DNA from: Telmatactis stephensoni
Taxonomy: Eukaryota > Cnidaria > Anthozoa > Actiniaria > Isophelliidae
Reading direction: 5' to 3'
Length of the DNA: 64,000 nucleotides
Assembly (NCBI GenBank): GCA_029948255.1
Contig: JALIZF010001464.1
Span: forward strand, 186,001-250,000
The notes below the pieces were generated by a model that saw only the letters and a program-made list of their open reading frames with translations, had not been told where the DNA came from and ran no database searches. This document shows, piece after piece, positions 22,836 through 37,200 of this stretch; position 1 is the first letter of the stretch, and each line of letters starts with the position of its first letter. The position numbers were made by a program, and so were the translations under genes.

Positions 22836-23519
22836 TAAGCACCTACTCTTTAGCTAGCTTGTTTATAGAGAATTTCGTTCAAAGTTTACTTGTGCCATTA
22901 GTTAGGGTGGTGAGATAGCAAAAGAATGCTACTCACAATGTCTATAACAAAGCATCTATACTGGTTTTTTTTGCACACTAGCGACCTGTTCATGAATGTA
23001 AAGAATTTTAAAAGTGGTTTTAAAACACTAGAAGGAAGTCTTAGTCTGGTAATTATAACAGACTACAGTTTTTTTATAGAACAGCTTGTTTGAGGTTTTG
23101 ATTTAAGTTTTTGAATGAAGGTGAAATGGATATACAGGATGGTGCAGAGCTTTGACCGTCAGTGCCATGTCTTTCTTCTATAAAAACGTTCAAAATACAT
23201 CTGTTACTGAGCACAGTCTTAAAACACCTGTTTTGTTAGTCAGCAATTGATTTTCAATAGGTCTTAACATGTTTCATCATGAGTTATTCGTATGATGTAT
23301 TAACCATAGTGTGACAACAAGTCGCAATCCAGACTGACCTTGAGCATCTTGAGTTACCTTAAATGACGTGTAACAACATGTTTACTAAGCAGTATAAATA
23401 GAACTACCTTTGTAAGAACACAGGTACACAAGCAGTAGATCAAGACTAGTACTTAACAGTAACACTGCAGTGAGCTAGATTGGGTGGACCTTGAATACAA
23501 TACCTCTAATTGGAAATGG

Positions 23520-23945
23520 GTGGGGATGCTTGTCGTACCTTTTAGGGGTCAAAATCGGTGATCTGGTACCTTTTAGGGTGTCTCAGACTTAAGTGGACTA
23601 CCAGAAACTTAGATGGTACCTTTTAGGGTGTCTCAGACTTTAGTGGACTACCAGAAACTTAGATGGTACCTTTTAGGGTGTTTGGTAAATAAAATACCTA
23701 AAATAAGCATTACTAGGACAATTCTAATGATCTGACTTGTGTCTCTTGAACACATCAATAAAGAGGTTTTTATTTTTTGAATTGTTCATTTTTTCATTTT
23801 TGAATTGGTACCTCTTAAAGGTAGAAAACAATTGTTGCCACTCCCACTAGGATAAGACTCAGGTACTTTTTAGGGGTCATTTTCGAAATTTCCAAAGAGC
23901 ATCCACGCCCTCTTATATAAAGGAGTCCACCCCCCCCCCCCCCTC
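23520..23945 (-). mobile_element. C-run-ended repeat of the GGTACC/TTTTAGG family
   Basis: Opposite-orientation relative of 15044-15415: 'ggatgcttgtcgtacctttt' at the left, three direct 'gatggtaccttttagggtgt'-type units in the middle (23571-23690), 'ataaaggagtccacc' and a C-run at the right. Confidence 0.7.
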
Positions 23946-24040
23946 AAAATTTAGGGTATGTGTCTGGAAACATTTTTCCCTAAAAGAAAACATTGTAAAC
24001 TACCTTCAATTGATTTTCAGTTCACAACATGTGATTAATA

Positions 24041-24298
24041 AAAAAAATTCTTTATTTTAATGAGGGTATAGACATTATTACCAGTGACCCGGTAGTTTAC
24101 ATAATGTCCCTCAATTAAGAATCCCAACTGGCAAGGAGGCAAACCAGTTGGCTATATTACAAGCATGGCCGAGAAACTGAATTTGAACTAATCGAAATCG
24201 CAACAAATTCAGTCTCAGCTAGTGGCCAGAGCGGGAATCGAACCTGGGACCACCAGATTGCGAGACCAACACTCTGACCACTCGGCCATGCTGCCTCC
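24041..24298 (-). mobile_element. tRNA-derived SINE (minus strand)
   Basis: Read on the minus strand, the head (24298-24226) starts GGAGGCAGCATGGCCGAGTG with an A box (TGGCCGAGTGGTC) and a B box (GGTTCGATTCC). A unique body and an AT-rich 3' end with AATAAAG follow. The long extra body and tail distinguish it from a tRNA gene. It ends about 190 bp upstream of the first visible sacsin exon. Confidence 0.7.
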
Positions 24299-24490
24299 TA
24301 ATAATGATGTATTAATAATTTGCTTGGATGTATTTTTAAATTCATAACTGATCTGATATATCGATGATTCTTGTTATTATCAGTGGCATTAAGGCCTAGA
24401 TCAATCCCCCTTGTCAAAATATGTGATTACCCCCTTACCTTGTATTTTCCACTGGAATGTCTTATTAGTTTGTTTATATTTTTCAAAAAG

Positions 24491-25199
24491 GCACTTTTGG
24501 GCTTATCCAGCCAAGTCTCATAAAGCAAATCAAAAAGATTTTGGATCAGTATCCTGATGATAGCCAGATTCTTAAGGTATGAGTTGGAGTGCCCATTTTT
24601 AAAAGTGTGAAATACATTACTTCTGGGTGTCTACTTGCAAATAGACTCCGTTTTTCCATGTACTTGTACTCTAATAAATGCACAGATGACATCAAAGTGT
24701 GATAAAAACAAAAAAAGTAGGCTCAAAGTTTTTAGGATCTTTTACAATGTATATATTTGTGTTTATATAGTTTTATTGTTTAGGAGGGACACAAGTTTAT
24801 TAACTTTGTAGCTATTAAGTCTGTATTAAGTGCTACCCTTGTTAAATAGTCATATAGTCATATAGTTCATTCATTCAATCATTCATAACTAATTTCTTGG
24901 ACAGTTGAGTTTTTGTCAAGTTGTAAATTAGTCTGTTATTCTCACATGTGAGACCTTTCTTGTATAGGAACTTATTCAAAATGCAGAAGATGCAGGAGCC
25001 AAAGAGGTTAAATTTTTGGTAGATTATCATTCATATCCGCAAGAAAATCTATGTCATCCTGGATTGGCTAAATACCAGGTAATATTATAGCATACAGATG
25101 TTCTAAAATGAAAACAGAAAGAAAGAGAAAAATGAAAGGAAGGAAGGACAGACAGACAGAAAAAAGGAAAGGAAGGAAGGAAGAAAAGAAAGAAAGAAA

Positions 25200-25238
<39 letters not shown>

Positions 25239-28200
25239 GAAGGAAGGAAGGAAGGAAGGAAGGAAGGAAGGAAGGAAGGAAGGAAGGAAGGAAGGAAGGA
25301 AGGAAGGAAGGAAGAAAGAAAGAAAAAGAAAGGAAGAAAGAGCATACAACATTATTTTGAAATCTTAAATGGATGATCTCAAAATGTGTCATCTCAGCAG
25401 AGATGTCCACTTGCATCCATGATTGAGATCAAAGTGCTGTACAAGTAATTGTTAGATAGTTTGCAAAGAATTAAAGGAAACGGGATAGATCGGGTTTTTT
25501 GAGAGACGCATTCAAGCTAAAACTAAAAAGTTAGGAAGTGCATGTAGAACGTTTAATAGAGTGCTGGGATTTAATAGAATGAAAAGGGCCGCGTTTGTAT
25601 ATTACAAATGTCAATCATTAGTTAAGACGTTGCTTTGTCTGCGACCTCCCTCAAACGTCTTTCTCTCCATACACGCAAATTAAAATGAAATTTTAAGTGG
25701 AGAGAGAGAGACGTTTCAAGGTGGGACATGTTTTTGCATGCATTGAAAACAACTTCACTGACTTCCGTTAACAGTATTCTCATAACTGTTAACACTGCAA
25801 GTTCAAAGCACGACAGGGTTACGACAGAAATTTCAAATGTATTTATAGAGATTACAGCAATGACCAGACCATAGAACGGCCCGTCCCATTCTATACTGAT
25901 ACGGAAATAGACTTGCTCCACCGTTGCTTGGGCTTCCTGATTTTTCGTTCGCTGGGCTTCCTGTGTCGTAAATCCAAATTACACCACAGGGAGCCCAAGC
26001 AACAAAATTAACGAGCGAGACTTGGAGCAAGTCTAATACGAAAACCACTCTACAAACGTAGTCATGTTTCATACCGGACTAGTAGTAACTTTGTTTAATG
26101 CTTTGTTTAAAAGACCAAAGTGAAGTTAGCCTGAGATTCGCAGCCTTAGATTCATATTGCCTGAGATTCACATTCATTTCCGGAGGGGGTCAACCAGGTC
26201 AATTCCTAAAAGCTTTTATTACGTTAACTTAAACCTTAAATGCTTTTTTAAGCGATAAATCAGCCTTAAATTCGCTTTTATACCAGTGGATAGACAATAT
26301 AAAGTATTTCATTTACAGCCCAGCCTTAGATTCGCGGGTAGACAATTCCTACAGCCTTACATCTGTGGGTATAAAATGTCAGAGTTATTTATTGACATCA
26401 CAGCCTTAGATTCGCGTGTATAAAATGCCAAAGTATTTCTTTTCGATCCCAGCCTTAGATTCGCGGATCAGTCAATGCAAAAGTATTTCATTGACATCCC
26501 AGCCTTAGATTCGCGGGTACACAATGTAAATGTATTTATTTTCAATCCTAGCCTTAGATTCGCGTGTATAAAATGTCAAAGTATTTCACTGACATCCCAG
26601 CCTTAGATTCGCGGCTCAGTCAATGCAAAAGTATTTCACTGACATCCCAGCCTTAGATTCGCGTGTATAAAATGTCAAAGTATTTTTTTTCAATCCCAGC
26701 CTTAGATTCGCGGCTCAGTCAATGCAAAAGTATTTCTTTTCAATCCCAGCCTTAGATTCGCGTGTATAAAATGTCAAAGTATTTTTTTTTTCAATCCCAG
26801 CATTAGATTCGCGGGTACACAATGTAAGAAAGTGAAAGTGAAATACTTATACATTGTCTACCCGCGAATCTAAGGCTGGGAAGTCAGTGAAATACTTTTG
26901 CATTGACTGATCCGCGAGTCTAAGGCTATGATTGAAAATAAATACGTACATTTACATTGTCTACCCGCGAATCTAAGCTGGGATTGAAAATAAATACTTT
27001 TACATTGTCTACCCGCGAATCTAAGGCTGGGATGTGAGTGAAATACTTTTGCATTGACTGAGCCGCGAATCTAAGGCTAGGATTGAAAAGAAATACTTTG
27101 ACATTTTATACACGCGAATCTAAGGCTGGGATTGAAAATAAATACATTTACATTGTCCACCTGCGAATCTAAGGCTGAGCTGTAAATGAAATACTATCCA
27201 CTGGTATAAAAGCGAATTTAAGGCTGATTTATCGCTTAAAAAAGCATTTAAGGTTTAAGTTGACGTGATTAAAGCTTTTAAGAATTGACCTGGTTAACCC
27301 CCTCCGGAAATGAATGTGAATCTCAGGCAATATGAATCTAAGGCTACGAATCTGAGGCTAACTTCACTTTGGTGTTTAAAAGGGCCCTGCTCTATATGCG
27401 TACAACGATGCAACATTCAGTGAAAACGACTGGGAAGGAGTACAACTACTTTGTGACAGTATTAAAGTTAAAGATCCAACAAAAGTTGGTCGCTTTGGTC
27501 TTGGTTTTAAGTCTGTCTTCCATATCACAGGTATGTATTGCCTTATTTACTCGGCGGGTGTGGTCATAATACGCAGTTCTTTCTTCTGTCATAAAATGCA
27601 GACAGGTCTCTACAGCGCATGCTCAGCCGAGAGAAGCCGAAAACCCGCCGAGTAAACACCCAAACCAGCGGGCCTTGTCCTAACTTGCAGTCTTTTGTTC
27701 ATTGTGTCGTTGTCCGTCCCAAATGCGGACATCTCTACAGCACATGCTCAGCTAAGGAATGTCCAAAGCCCGCCGAGTGTTTTATTCCACAACCATGCAC
27801 TTGCTCGTATTTCATTTGAACAAAACTCTTATTTGATGTGTAACATTTCTTAATTTTGGTTTTAAGATCTTCCAAGTGTGATCAGTGGCGATAGTCTGGG
27901 AATAATTGATCCACACGAAGAATACTTCACCAATAAAAATGGAAAAGTTGGATCAGGATTTCGATGGCATTTGAAACGTGATTCTTTGGACATGGGAAGA
28001 GTCGCAGACCAGTTTGCTCCATACAAAGAAATCTTTGATTGTACAGAAACTGTTTTCCAGCAAGGACGATACGAAGGAACGTTGTTTCGTTTGCCATTTC
28101 GACAAGAGCCTTCTAAGTTGTCAGACACCATCTACTCCTCAGAGACGATCCAAGGCTTATGCAAAAGCTTCGCATGCGACGCACACTTAGTGTTGCTTTT

Positions 28201-31200
28201 CTTGATGAATCTTGAGCGCGTCGAGTTTTATGAGAGGAACGAAACGTCAGAACCAAGAAAACTGTTTTCAGTTGGAATTACAGAGCAATGTAAAGCCTCG
28301 GTTAGAGAGGCTAGGCAGCGTTTCAACTCCAAAGTCAACCAAAACGCCTGTGATGTGACCGAGAACTACTTTGTTGAAATAGAAATTCTGGATTTCATGG
28401 GTGGGAATAACAGAAGATCTCTCCACAAGTTTGCCATTAATCATTTTATCAGCAGTTCTAATCTGTCTACAGAAATGAAAGAGCTGGTCAATGACGAGTC
28501 GCTCAGTTACATGCCACGTGTTGGTGTGGCATTGCCACTAAACCCTGATAAGCTGTCAAGCACAGCAAGAGAACCACGGGGACATCTCTTTTGTTTTTTA
28601 CCTTTGCCTCAAGAAGCCAAGAGTTTAACTGGTCTTCCTGTCCACGTTAATGGATTTTTTGCACTGAGCCAGAATCGACGCCATCTGAAATGGCCAAGTG
28701 CTGTTCAACAGAATCCTACAGACAAGTCACTACGCTGGAATAGTGCTTTATTGCGCGAAGTTCTACCAAAGGCATACGCTGAGCTTATTCGTTCTCTTAT
28801 TTGTTCTGATATACCATGTCAAACCGTCTATACTGCATGGCCAGATCCCGGTAAAGTCGACGTGAAGTGGAGGGGAATTCTAAAGCCATTGTGGTCCTTA
28901 CTATTTCTTGACAACGTCTTGTACAGTAAAACAGAAGGCGGCGTATGGTGCAAGCTCAATGAGGTGATATTTGACAACTTCAAGGAGCGTGACAAGTCAA
29001 GGAAAACCGTTATTGGCTTGTTGAATAGGGCCGGCAAGAAAATCGTGACGGTACCAAACCATGTACGAGCGGCAGCCGATAATGTCAGTGCTGGGTCCGT
29101 CAGAGAAATCACAGCTCCTTTACTGCGCAGCACTATGAAGTCCAATCCATCTTGCTATGTCAATCTTCCAAATGATGAAAAAATCGCTCTCTTAAAGTTT
29201 GTTCTCAAGGATTCAAAGTTCACCAACTTGGAGGGTCTTCGTCTTCTGCCGTTGTCCAATAAAACATTTATAATTTTTTCGAAGAAGCCCAGCCCTTCCA
29301 ACGTGATCTACATTGATTCAGTTGACCACCCAAGAACCTTACTTCCTGGAATGCAGGCAAAGTTTCTTGATTCAGATGTTGATGAGGATGTCACAAAGCA
29401 ACTAAGAAAAGCAGTTGATCAAGGTAAATCAACGACTAAAAAATTCATTCTAACAGTTGCATTTTATATTTAGCTGTTTCGTTTTCTTATTTCATGAAAT
29501 AGATGGTACGTTAGGTGCTCTGTTAGCGCCTAACATTAAGTCATTGTCGTGAAGCTGAAACTTTATTAAACGACGGCCATTGATGCATGAAAAGGGAATC
29601 ACTTCAATTGCGAGGGAGAGAGGGAGGGAGCGCTTAATTTAAGTGCATGTGCTCTTCAGGTAGATCAGGATGAGAACTCCTGCCCCGCTCTTCGTGAACA
29701 GTAGTGAGTCCTTTTACGTCTGCGCAGTGTCACTGTGGGGCTTAAGGTTGTTCTTCATTTGAGTGGGTGGCATGTGTGCTGAGCGTAAGAACGTTCAGCC
29801 TCTCACCAGCTGTGGTCCCCAACGGGTCAGGGTCACGGGTGTCAAGTCCCTGCGGATGCCACATGTGAGTAGAGTTTGTTTGATGTGTTGTTCTCTAAAA
29901 TGCCACGAGGGTTTTTTCTCCGGGTTCTCCGGTTTTTCCTCCCCCAGCAAAAATCAACATGTGAGTTTTTAAATGGTATGCAGAGTATATCGAATGTAGG
30001 GGTAGCGAGTGTGTGAATGAGTCTCGGAGATAGTAGAAATGCTACTCTGAAATCCGAGGATAAATAAGGAATATATATATATATATATATATATATTTGA
30101 GGCCGGGACTCGTATCCCCGATTTTTCGCACCGGGCTTGTCCAACTCAACCAGCCAAACGATGCTTAACAAGGACTATTTTGTATCGTTCTAAATGGTGA
30201 ACTTGCAGACACATCGCTCATAGAGTTTCGCCTAATTGCTACTATTTCATTCTCCGATTGATTATTTTCTTTTCTTGTTTTAATAATAGGTTACACGCAG
30301 CTCCGCCACTTTGATGCGGATGCTCTTCGATGTCAACTCCATAGAGCTTTACCAAGAGAATGGATGGGTTCTAACAACCAAGTTACTTGGTGTCCTGGAC
30401 AATCCAATAATCCGAGTTTCCAATGGTTACAGAAATTGTGGAGATACTTTGGTGTGCACTTCAGCCATAACAGTGATCTCGACGCTTTTCGTGGCCTACC
30501 TCTCATACCCATATCAACAAAGAACAAGAATTCTATCCAACTTGTACGAATCCAGCGCCCATCTACTCTGGTCGTTAAGTCCTTCAACGAAGAAACCATC
30601 GACAACCCAGTCTCTGCAATTTTGAATGCTGTTGGAGTTTGCGTATTGGAAAGCCTGCCTGATTTTGTAAAAGAACACTGCACACTTGTTCCTGATTATG
30701 TTAACCCACCAAATCCTAGAGGCGTTTTGAAAGCTCTTATCACGGCCGTTGGTAATGATCCAAAGCATCCGGCTTTCCAGACTGATGCGAGGGCACTGCG
30801 AGGAGTTTTATCACGTCTGCCTTTCTTGATGCCAGATGAATTGGATTTTCTTAGAGAACTGAAACTGTTTGATATCCATCCTGGATGTGGAAGTCAATCA
30901 CGTCCTGTCAATGTGAACGAAGTTTCAAATGCTGCCCCAGTTAATGATTTTCCTCCCGTACATCCATATATGTGTTTGCTTGATCTTCGAGACCGCAGTA
31001 GTAGAAGTCTTGCCCATTTGCTAGGTATTGAACCCATGAGACAAGTAAAACTTATGGAGCTGATGCTGAACCAAGCACTAAGGGGCGTATACTCTGATAC
31101 TGAGATCGACGGACTGGTAAAGTACATCCTTGATCGTTTGCCTTCCCTCAAGGACACAGACGAAATAATGACACGACTTGGGTGTATGGAATTTGTTATC

Positions 31201-34200
31201 TCTGGAGACAACATGAGGAAAAAACCCCAGGAACTTTTTGACCCTGAGGATGATCATCTCCGAGATATATTCATAGATGAGCCAGAACAATTCCCTATTG
31301 ATGGTTCTTATTACTCAAGGCCAATCGTTCTTGCGTATTTAAGAACCATGGGACTTAGGAAAAAGGAAGATGTGTGTGCTCGTAATATTCTCAAGAGTGC
31401 TATGAAAGTGAATCAAATACAAGACGTAAAGCGAGCGACGGCCAAATCTGAAGCAATCCTGAAATATCTAGAAGATGATTTACAACTGCTTTATAGTCAA
31501 GAGCCATTAGATGCAAAAGGTTGCCTCGCTCTCCAACTTTTCTGCATTCCATGGGTTCCAGTGTTTGTTTGTAAGAAAGAAACGTATCCAACGCATTTAA
31601 CCAGAAAATGCAACATTATATTTGCCTGTCCAAAGGATGTAACATCAGCAAAATATTTAAACCTCGTCGGCAGCGTAAAAGTCCTAGTAGAGGTAGAACA
31701 TCAAAATGTCTCGCATCGTTTTGGTTGGAACAAAGCTCCGTCTTTAACTGAAGTCATTAAGCATCTAGGGAATGTTATCTGTTGCTATCACGAAGAAGAG
31801 AAAAACACCTTTATCAGTGTGATAAGAGCAATTTACCGATACCTCGTTCAACAAAACGTCACTGAAGTAAAGAAAGAACTAAGCATGCAACGCATTCACA
31901 ATTGGATATGGAATGGCGATGGGTTCTCTTCTGCAGGAGAAGTAATCATTGAAGTGCCCTGGCGTAACTTTCAGCCTTACTTGTATTCCCTCCCAAAGGA
32001 AACCAAAGAATTCAGTGTTTTCTTTTCAAAATTCGGTGTGAACAGCAAGCTAAACAACAGTTTAGTGTTGGGTATCTTACAAAGAATAAAAGAAAGACAC
32101 CAACACAAGGCAACTTCTGATGAGGTGAAGCGTGATTTGAAGTATTCTATTGAAATTTTGAATGAATTTGGTCCTCAATTTGGAAGGTCCTCCGATCCAA
32201 GCCTGAGAAAAAACCTTCTTGTTCCCATATACACGGAAAATGATGACACACTGGAACTCATTTCAGTGGATGAATGTACCTACTGTGATCGTGAATGGCT
32301 TAAACAAGGCCGCGATGATAATGATATTAACGATGCAGACGACGTAAATATCAACTACATACATCCCCAAATCTCCATCGCAACAGCAGAAGTGCTGGGC
32401 GTACCAACTCTGATGAGCCGAATCCTTGATGTCGACGAACTCGAGATGGGGGAAAGCTTTGGTCAGTCGGAGTCTCTGCTTAACCGACTCAAAGGCTTGT
32501 TAGAAGGATATACCGATGGGCTGTCCGTTCCTAAAGAACTGATCCAGAATGCTGACGACGCTGGAGCGACAGAGGTACGATTTTTGTACGATGAAAGAAC
32601 AAACGAGGATGCAATGACGCATTTGCTTGATGAAGGAATGAAAGAATGTCAAGGACCTGCCCTGTGGTCCTACAACGATGCTGTCTTCTCGGATGAAGAC
32701 TTTCAAAACATCGTAAAATTGAATGCAGCGACTAAAGAAGATGATACAGGAAAGATTGGACGATTTGGTCTTGGGTTTAATTCAGTTTACAACTTAACTG
32801 ATGTCCCCAGTTTTGTAAGTAGAGATAACATTGTGTTCCTCGATCCTCATACCTCTTACCTTGGCAAAGCAATACGAGACAAGAACAAACCAGGAATCAA
32901 GTTCAACCTGTCGGCGACTCCTCTCCGTCGGTTTTCTAATCAGTTCAAGCCTTACAATGGTATATTTGGGTGTGACCTTCGTCCAGATGGACAAAGATCT
33001 ACAAAGTTCTACGATGGGACACTCTTTAGGTTTCCTCTACGAACAAAGATCCAGGCATTAAGAAGTGAGATCAAGCAACTTAACTACGATGTTCAAGAAG
33101 TCAAAAAACTTCTGCAAATGCTGTTGAAAGGTTCAGAATCCTTGTTGCTGTTCACCCAGAATGTTCTGACCATCCGTGTGTATCATCTGAGCAACGAAAA
33201 GTCGGAAAAACCACGGCCAGTTGAATTGTTCTCTATTTCAAAATCTTGTACCAACATTATCCACAGACTTCAATATAAAGGCCCGTTATCATCACCAGTA
33301 CAGAAGTTGTCCACCGAGAAGCAAGAACTTGTCAAACAAAGCAACATTTTGAGAGCGTCCTCGAACGTCAAGCAAGTATTGAAAGATAGAAAGAATGTGG
33401 CTCCTGGACAAGTTTTGATGAAATCAGCAATGGTTCTAACCACTGACAGAATAATTTCAGAAGATGGAAAACGATTCTTTAGTAGTGATACTGCTAGCAA
33501 TTCAAAAAATCAAACTACCTGGTTAGTTCACTCGTGCATGGTAAGTGGCAGTGCTCTTAAAATGTCTTTTCAAGCCAAAGGTCTTCTCCCCACAGCTGGA
33601 GTTGCTGCTGAGCTTGTGAATTTGCCAGGTGGATACCTCAGGCCAAAGCCGATGAAAGAGAATCCTGAAGAAACATCTTATCAGAGTGGTCATATATTCT
33701 GCTTTCTTCCACTTCCGATTCGAAGTGGACTTCCTGTTCATATCAATGGATGCTTTGCTGTAGACGACAGCAGACGTCACTTGCGGGAGATCACGGAAGA
33801 TGACAAGTTTGACCGTGGTGCCAGGTGGAACAGCCTTTTGATGAGCGAAGTTGTTTATCAAGCGTACGTTGGCCTTCTTGAGGATATAAGAGATACCTAC
33901 AGGCTAGGAGACTTTGCTTACCACTTACTCTGGCCCCAAGCTCATGAGATACTTGAAAGACACTGTCATTGCCTAGCCCTAAAATTCTATGGGCAGGTTT
34001 GTGATGGAGGGTCTGATTCTCTAAAGCTATTTTCAAATGGCCTTCAGTGGTCAGCATTGAATGGTGTTGTCTTTCTTGAGCCGTCGTTTAAGAATGAGAC
34101 AAGGATAAAGAGAGCTGCTTATAATGCATTGCAGTGTGTTGTAAGGCCGACGCCCTTAATTGCAGTTGATATGCCCGATCAGATTTTCAACACATTTAAG

Positions 34201-37200
34201 AAATACGAGCTAGAAAAAAAGATAATGAAACGCTGCTTTGACAAAGTGTCCCTCTTTAAGCAAGTTGTTTTCGCCCATCTTGATATGCTAAATGCAACAG
34301 ACAGAGATTCTCTTGTGCTCTACGCCATTGACGATGCTTCTTCAGTTTTGAACAACCTGGTACGGGACAACCCCTGCATTCCTACTTCCCTTTCAGAACG
34401 TCACCTAAAGTACCCTAAAGATCTGATCCATCCTAAGGGAAAAGCTGCTCAGTTGTATGAGCCTGAAGATGGAATGTTTCCTTATGGCGATCAGTTTTGT
34501 AGAGAGGAACGGCTGCTCAAACTGAGCCAGCTTGGAATGCGCAATTACTTGAAATGGGAAGAAGTCATTGAAAGGGCAAGAAACGTGTCTGATTTAGAAT
34601 CCTATGATCTATCTATGAGGAAGACAAAGTTGCTGCTTGAGTTAATTGATGATAAGCTACAGCAAAATCCACAAGTTGACCTTCGCATCAGAACGGAGTT
34701 ACAGCGAATACCTTTCCTTCCTGTTCTGAAGAAGCCCCACACGTTCCCTTTTAAATGGAAAGGAGATGAATACAAAGAAACCGCTTTGTTATCTGCAGAT
34801 GAGCTTTATCATAAAAGTTCTAAGTATTTAGTGAGCGCTAGTGCACCCATTCTAAACGACGGAGAACAAGGATGTGGATCTCTTAGTTCGACAGTTGGAA
34901 CTTTTCTTGGCATCAACAAAAGCGTATCGTTAGAACAAGCAAAGTTGCAGCTCAAAATCATTATCACGACAAACATAGCTTACGGAGAAAGCGCTACCAA
35001 CAAAGAATTGGAAAAGGCTTGTGAAAGATTATACGAGTACTTTCAACGACATCTAAGATACAACCAAAAAGAAGTAAAGGCATTTCTGGCTCCACTGAAC
35101 TTTGTTCTTGTTGGTAACCAGTTCCTTAGTGCAAATCAGCTTGCTTTTGAAAGCAAAATGAGCTTTCTGCCGTACTTTTGTATGGTTCCTGCTGTGTATA
35201 GCGAAAGGTTCTCTGAGTTATTCAGAATGGTTGGCGTTCGAAGGTCTTTTGAGATTCATGATTACGTAAACACCCTGCAAACAGTGAACTTCAATCCTTG
35301 GTACCCTTATCGCATTCCTATTGACGCTCAGATACTAGCGAAAGTAAAAGAAGTTCTAGAATTGCTGGTAGAAACTATGACAAAGACGGGAATTTCGTCA
35401 AGAGAAGCAGAAAAAAAGTACGGCACTATCTTTTTACCGGATTCCAACAGCATAATGACAGCTGCAGGGGAACTTTGTATTAAGGATTGCTACTGGATGC
35501 CTGACGAAGAGGGAATAAAATATGCAAATGCAGGCATCGATCCCAAAGTCTGTATTGCACTTGGTGTGAATTCAAGAAGGCAGATCACACTTTCCAGGAT
35601 TGCATGCGGTCTACCATTTGGACAGAAGGAAAAACTGACCAATAGACTAAAGCGTATTCTTACAGGTTATCCATGTGACAGCTCAATCATGAAAGAGCTT
35701 CTTCAAAACGCAGATGACGGTAAGGCCAGTAAGATTTGTTTCATCAAAGATCCGCGACATCATCCAGATGAAAAGGTGCTTGAGGACAGCTGGAAACCTC
35801 TTCAAGGTCCCGCCCTTTGTGTTTACAACAATGCCGCATTTACTAAAAGTGACATCGAAGGAATACAAAACCTTGGCGAAGGAAGCAAAGGAGACGACCC
35901 AAACAAGACTGGCCAGTATGGTGTCGGGTTCAATGCAGTTTATCATCTGACAGATGTGCCTTCCTTTATATCAAAAGGAAAAGAGATCGGAGAGGTTCTG
36001 TGCGTATTTGATCCTACTTTGAAGTACGATCCTTGTGCCACCCCAGAAAATCCTGGCCAAATGTACTCGGATCTTGATTATATACGAAATACGTTTCCAG
36101 ATGTACTGCCATGTTATCTGGAACAATTTGAGGAACAATTTCCGATGGTCAGTGGAACGATGTTCAGATTTCCACTTCGAAGTGACAAAATGGCCAAGAC
36201 TTCTGAAGTCAGTAATCAAGAACTGACTATCGGACAACTGGATTTACTGTTGAAAGACTTTCAAAGCGATATCCTTGAGGCGCTACTTTTTGTCAACAAT
36301 ATAACAGAAATATCAATTTGTGAAATTGACAACAGTGGTAACCTAAAGACAAACTATCATGTCAAAGCATCCATGTCTCCAGAGGATGAGAAGAAACGAC
36401 AAGAATTTGCCATCTACGTGACTTCCATTGGAAACAAGCTGCGAAGTAAAGAGATCTCCGTATTTCAGATTCCAGTGAAACGGGTGTTCTATGTTCTGCA
36501 TCTTGAAGATAGTAACAATCTTTGTCAAGATTGGCTGGTCGTTCAGCAAATTGGTTTTGACGACGCCAAAGATATCTCTCAGGAGCTAGTGGATGTTAGT
36601 AAAGCGTTTGAGCGAGGAGAGCTTGGCCTTCTTCCTCGTGGTGGAGTTGCGTCTTTGATAAGTTCTGGAGACAAGCCACCAGGGAAGGCATTTTGTTTCC
36701 TACCACTCCCTTTCCAAACAGGACTGCCTGTTCACATCAATGGGCATTTTGCTCTGGACCATGAGGCAAGGCGGAGTCTTTGGAGAAGTGAGACGGGTGA
36801 TTGTCGAAGCAAGTGGAATGAATACCTCCTAGGTCAAGTTGTTGCCCCATGTTATGTTGCTGTGTTAGAAGAGATACGGCCATTTATCTCACTGAATATG
36901 ACCGCTGATAACAAATCGAGCCTAATAGCAAGCCGGCAGGATGTAGAGCTTTCTTTATCAAACTACGAAATGTATTTCCCTTCTTTGCATGTGAGTGATC
37001 AGTATTGGAAGATTCTTGCCAAAGACGTGTACCGCCATATGAGTACAAGAAACAGCCGTCTTATGCCTGTTTTGCGCAAAAATTCCTCGAAAGAAAGTCC
37101 CTCGCAAAACTTGGTGGAAATAGAGTGGCTCGCGCCTACTGATTCTGGAGAAAAGGTTTTCTTCGATACTTTGCTCGAAGAATCAAAGAAGCTCGCCCCA

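Noticed and set aside
24226..24298. tRNA gene on the minus strand
   Set aside because: The head is tRNA-like, but it continues into a SINE body and AT-rich tail.
25054..25416. Phe/Pro/Ser-rich and Lys/Glu-rich ORFs
   Set aside because: Shadow frames of the GAAA/GGAA microsatellite in a sacsin intron.
26300..27180. CRISPR-like array (regular ~50-bp spaced repeats)
   Set aside because: Units are inverted about a centre, spacers are themselves similar, the host is eukaryotic, and the whole lies within a transposon with a target duplication.
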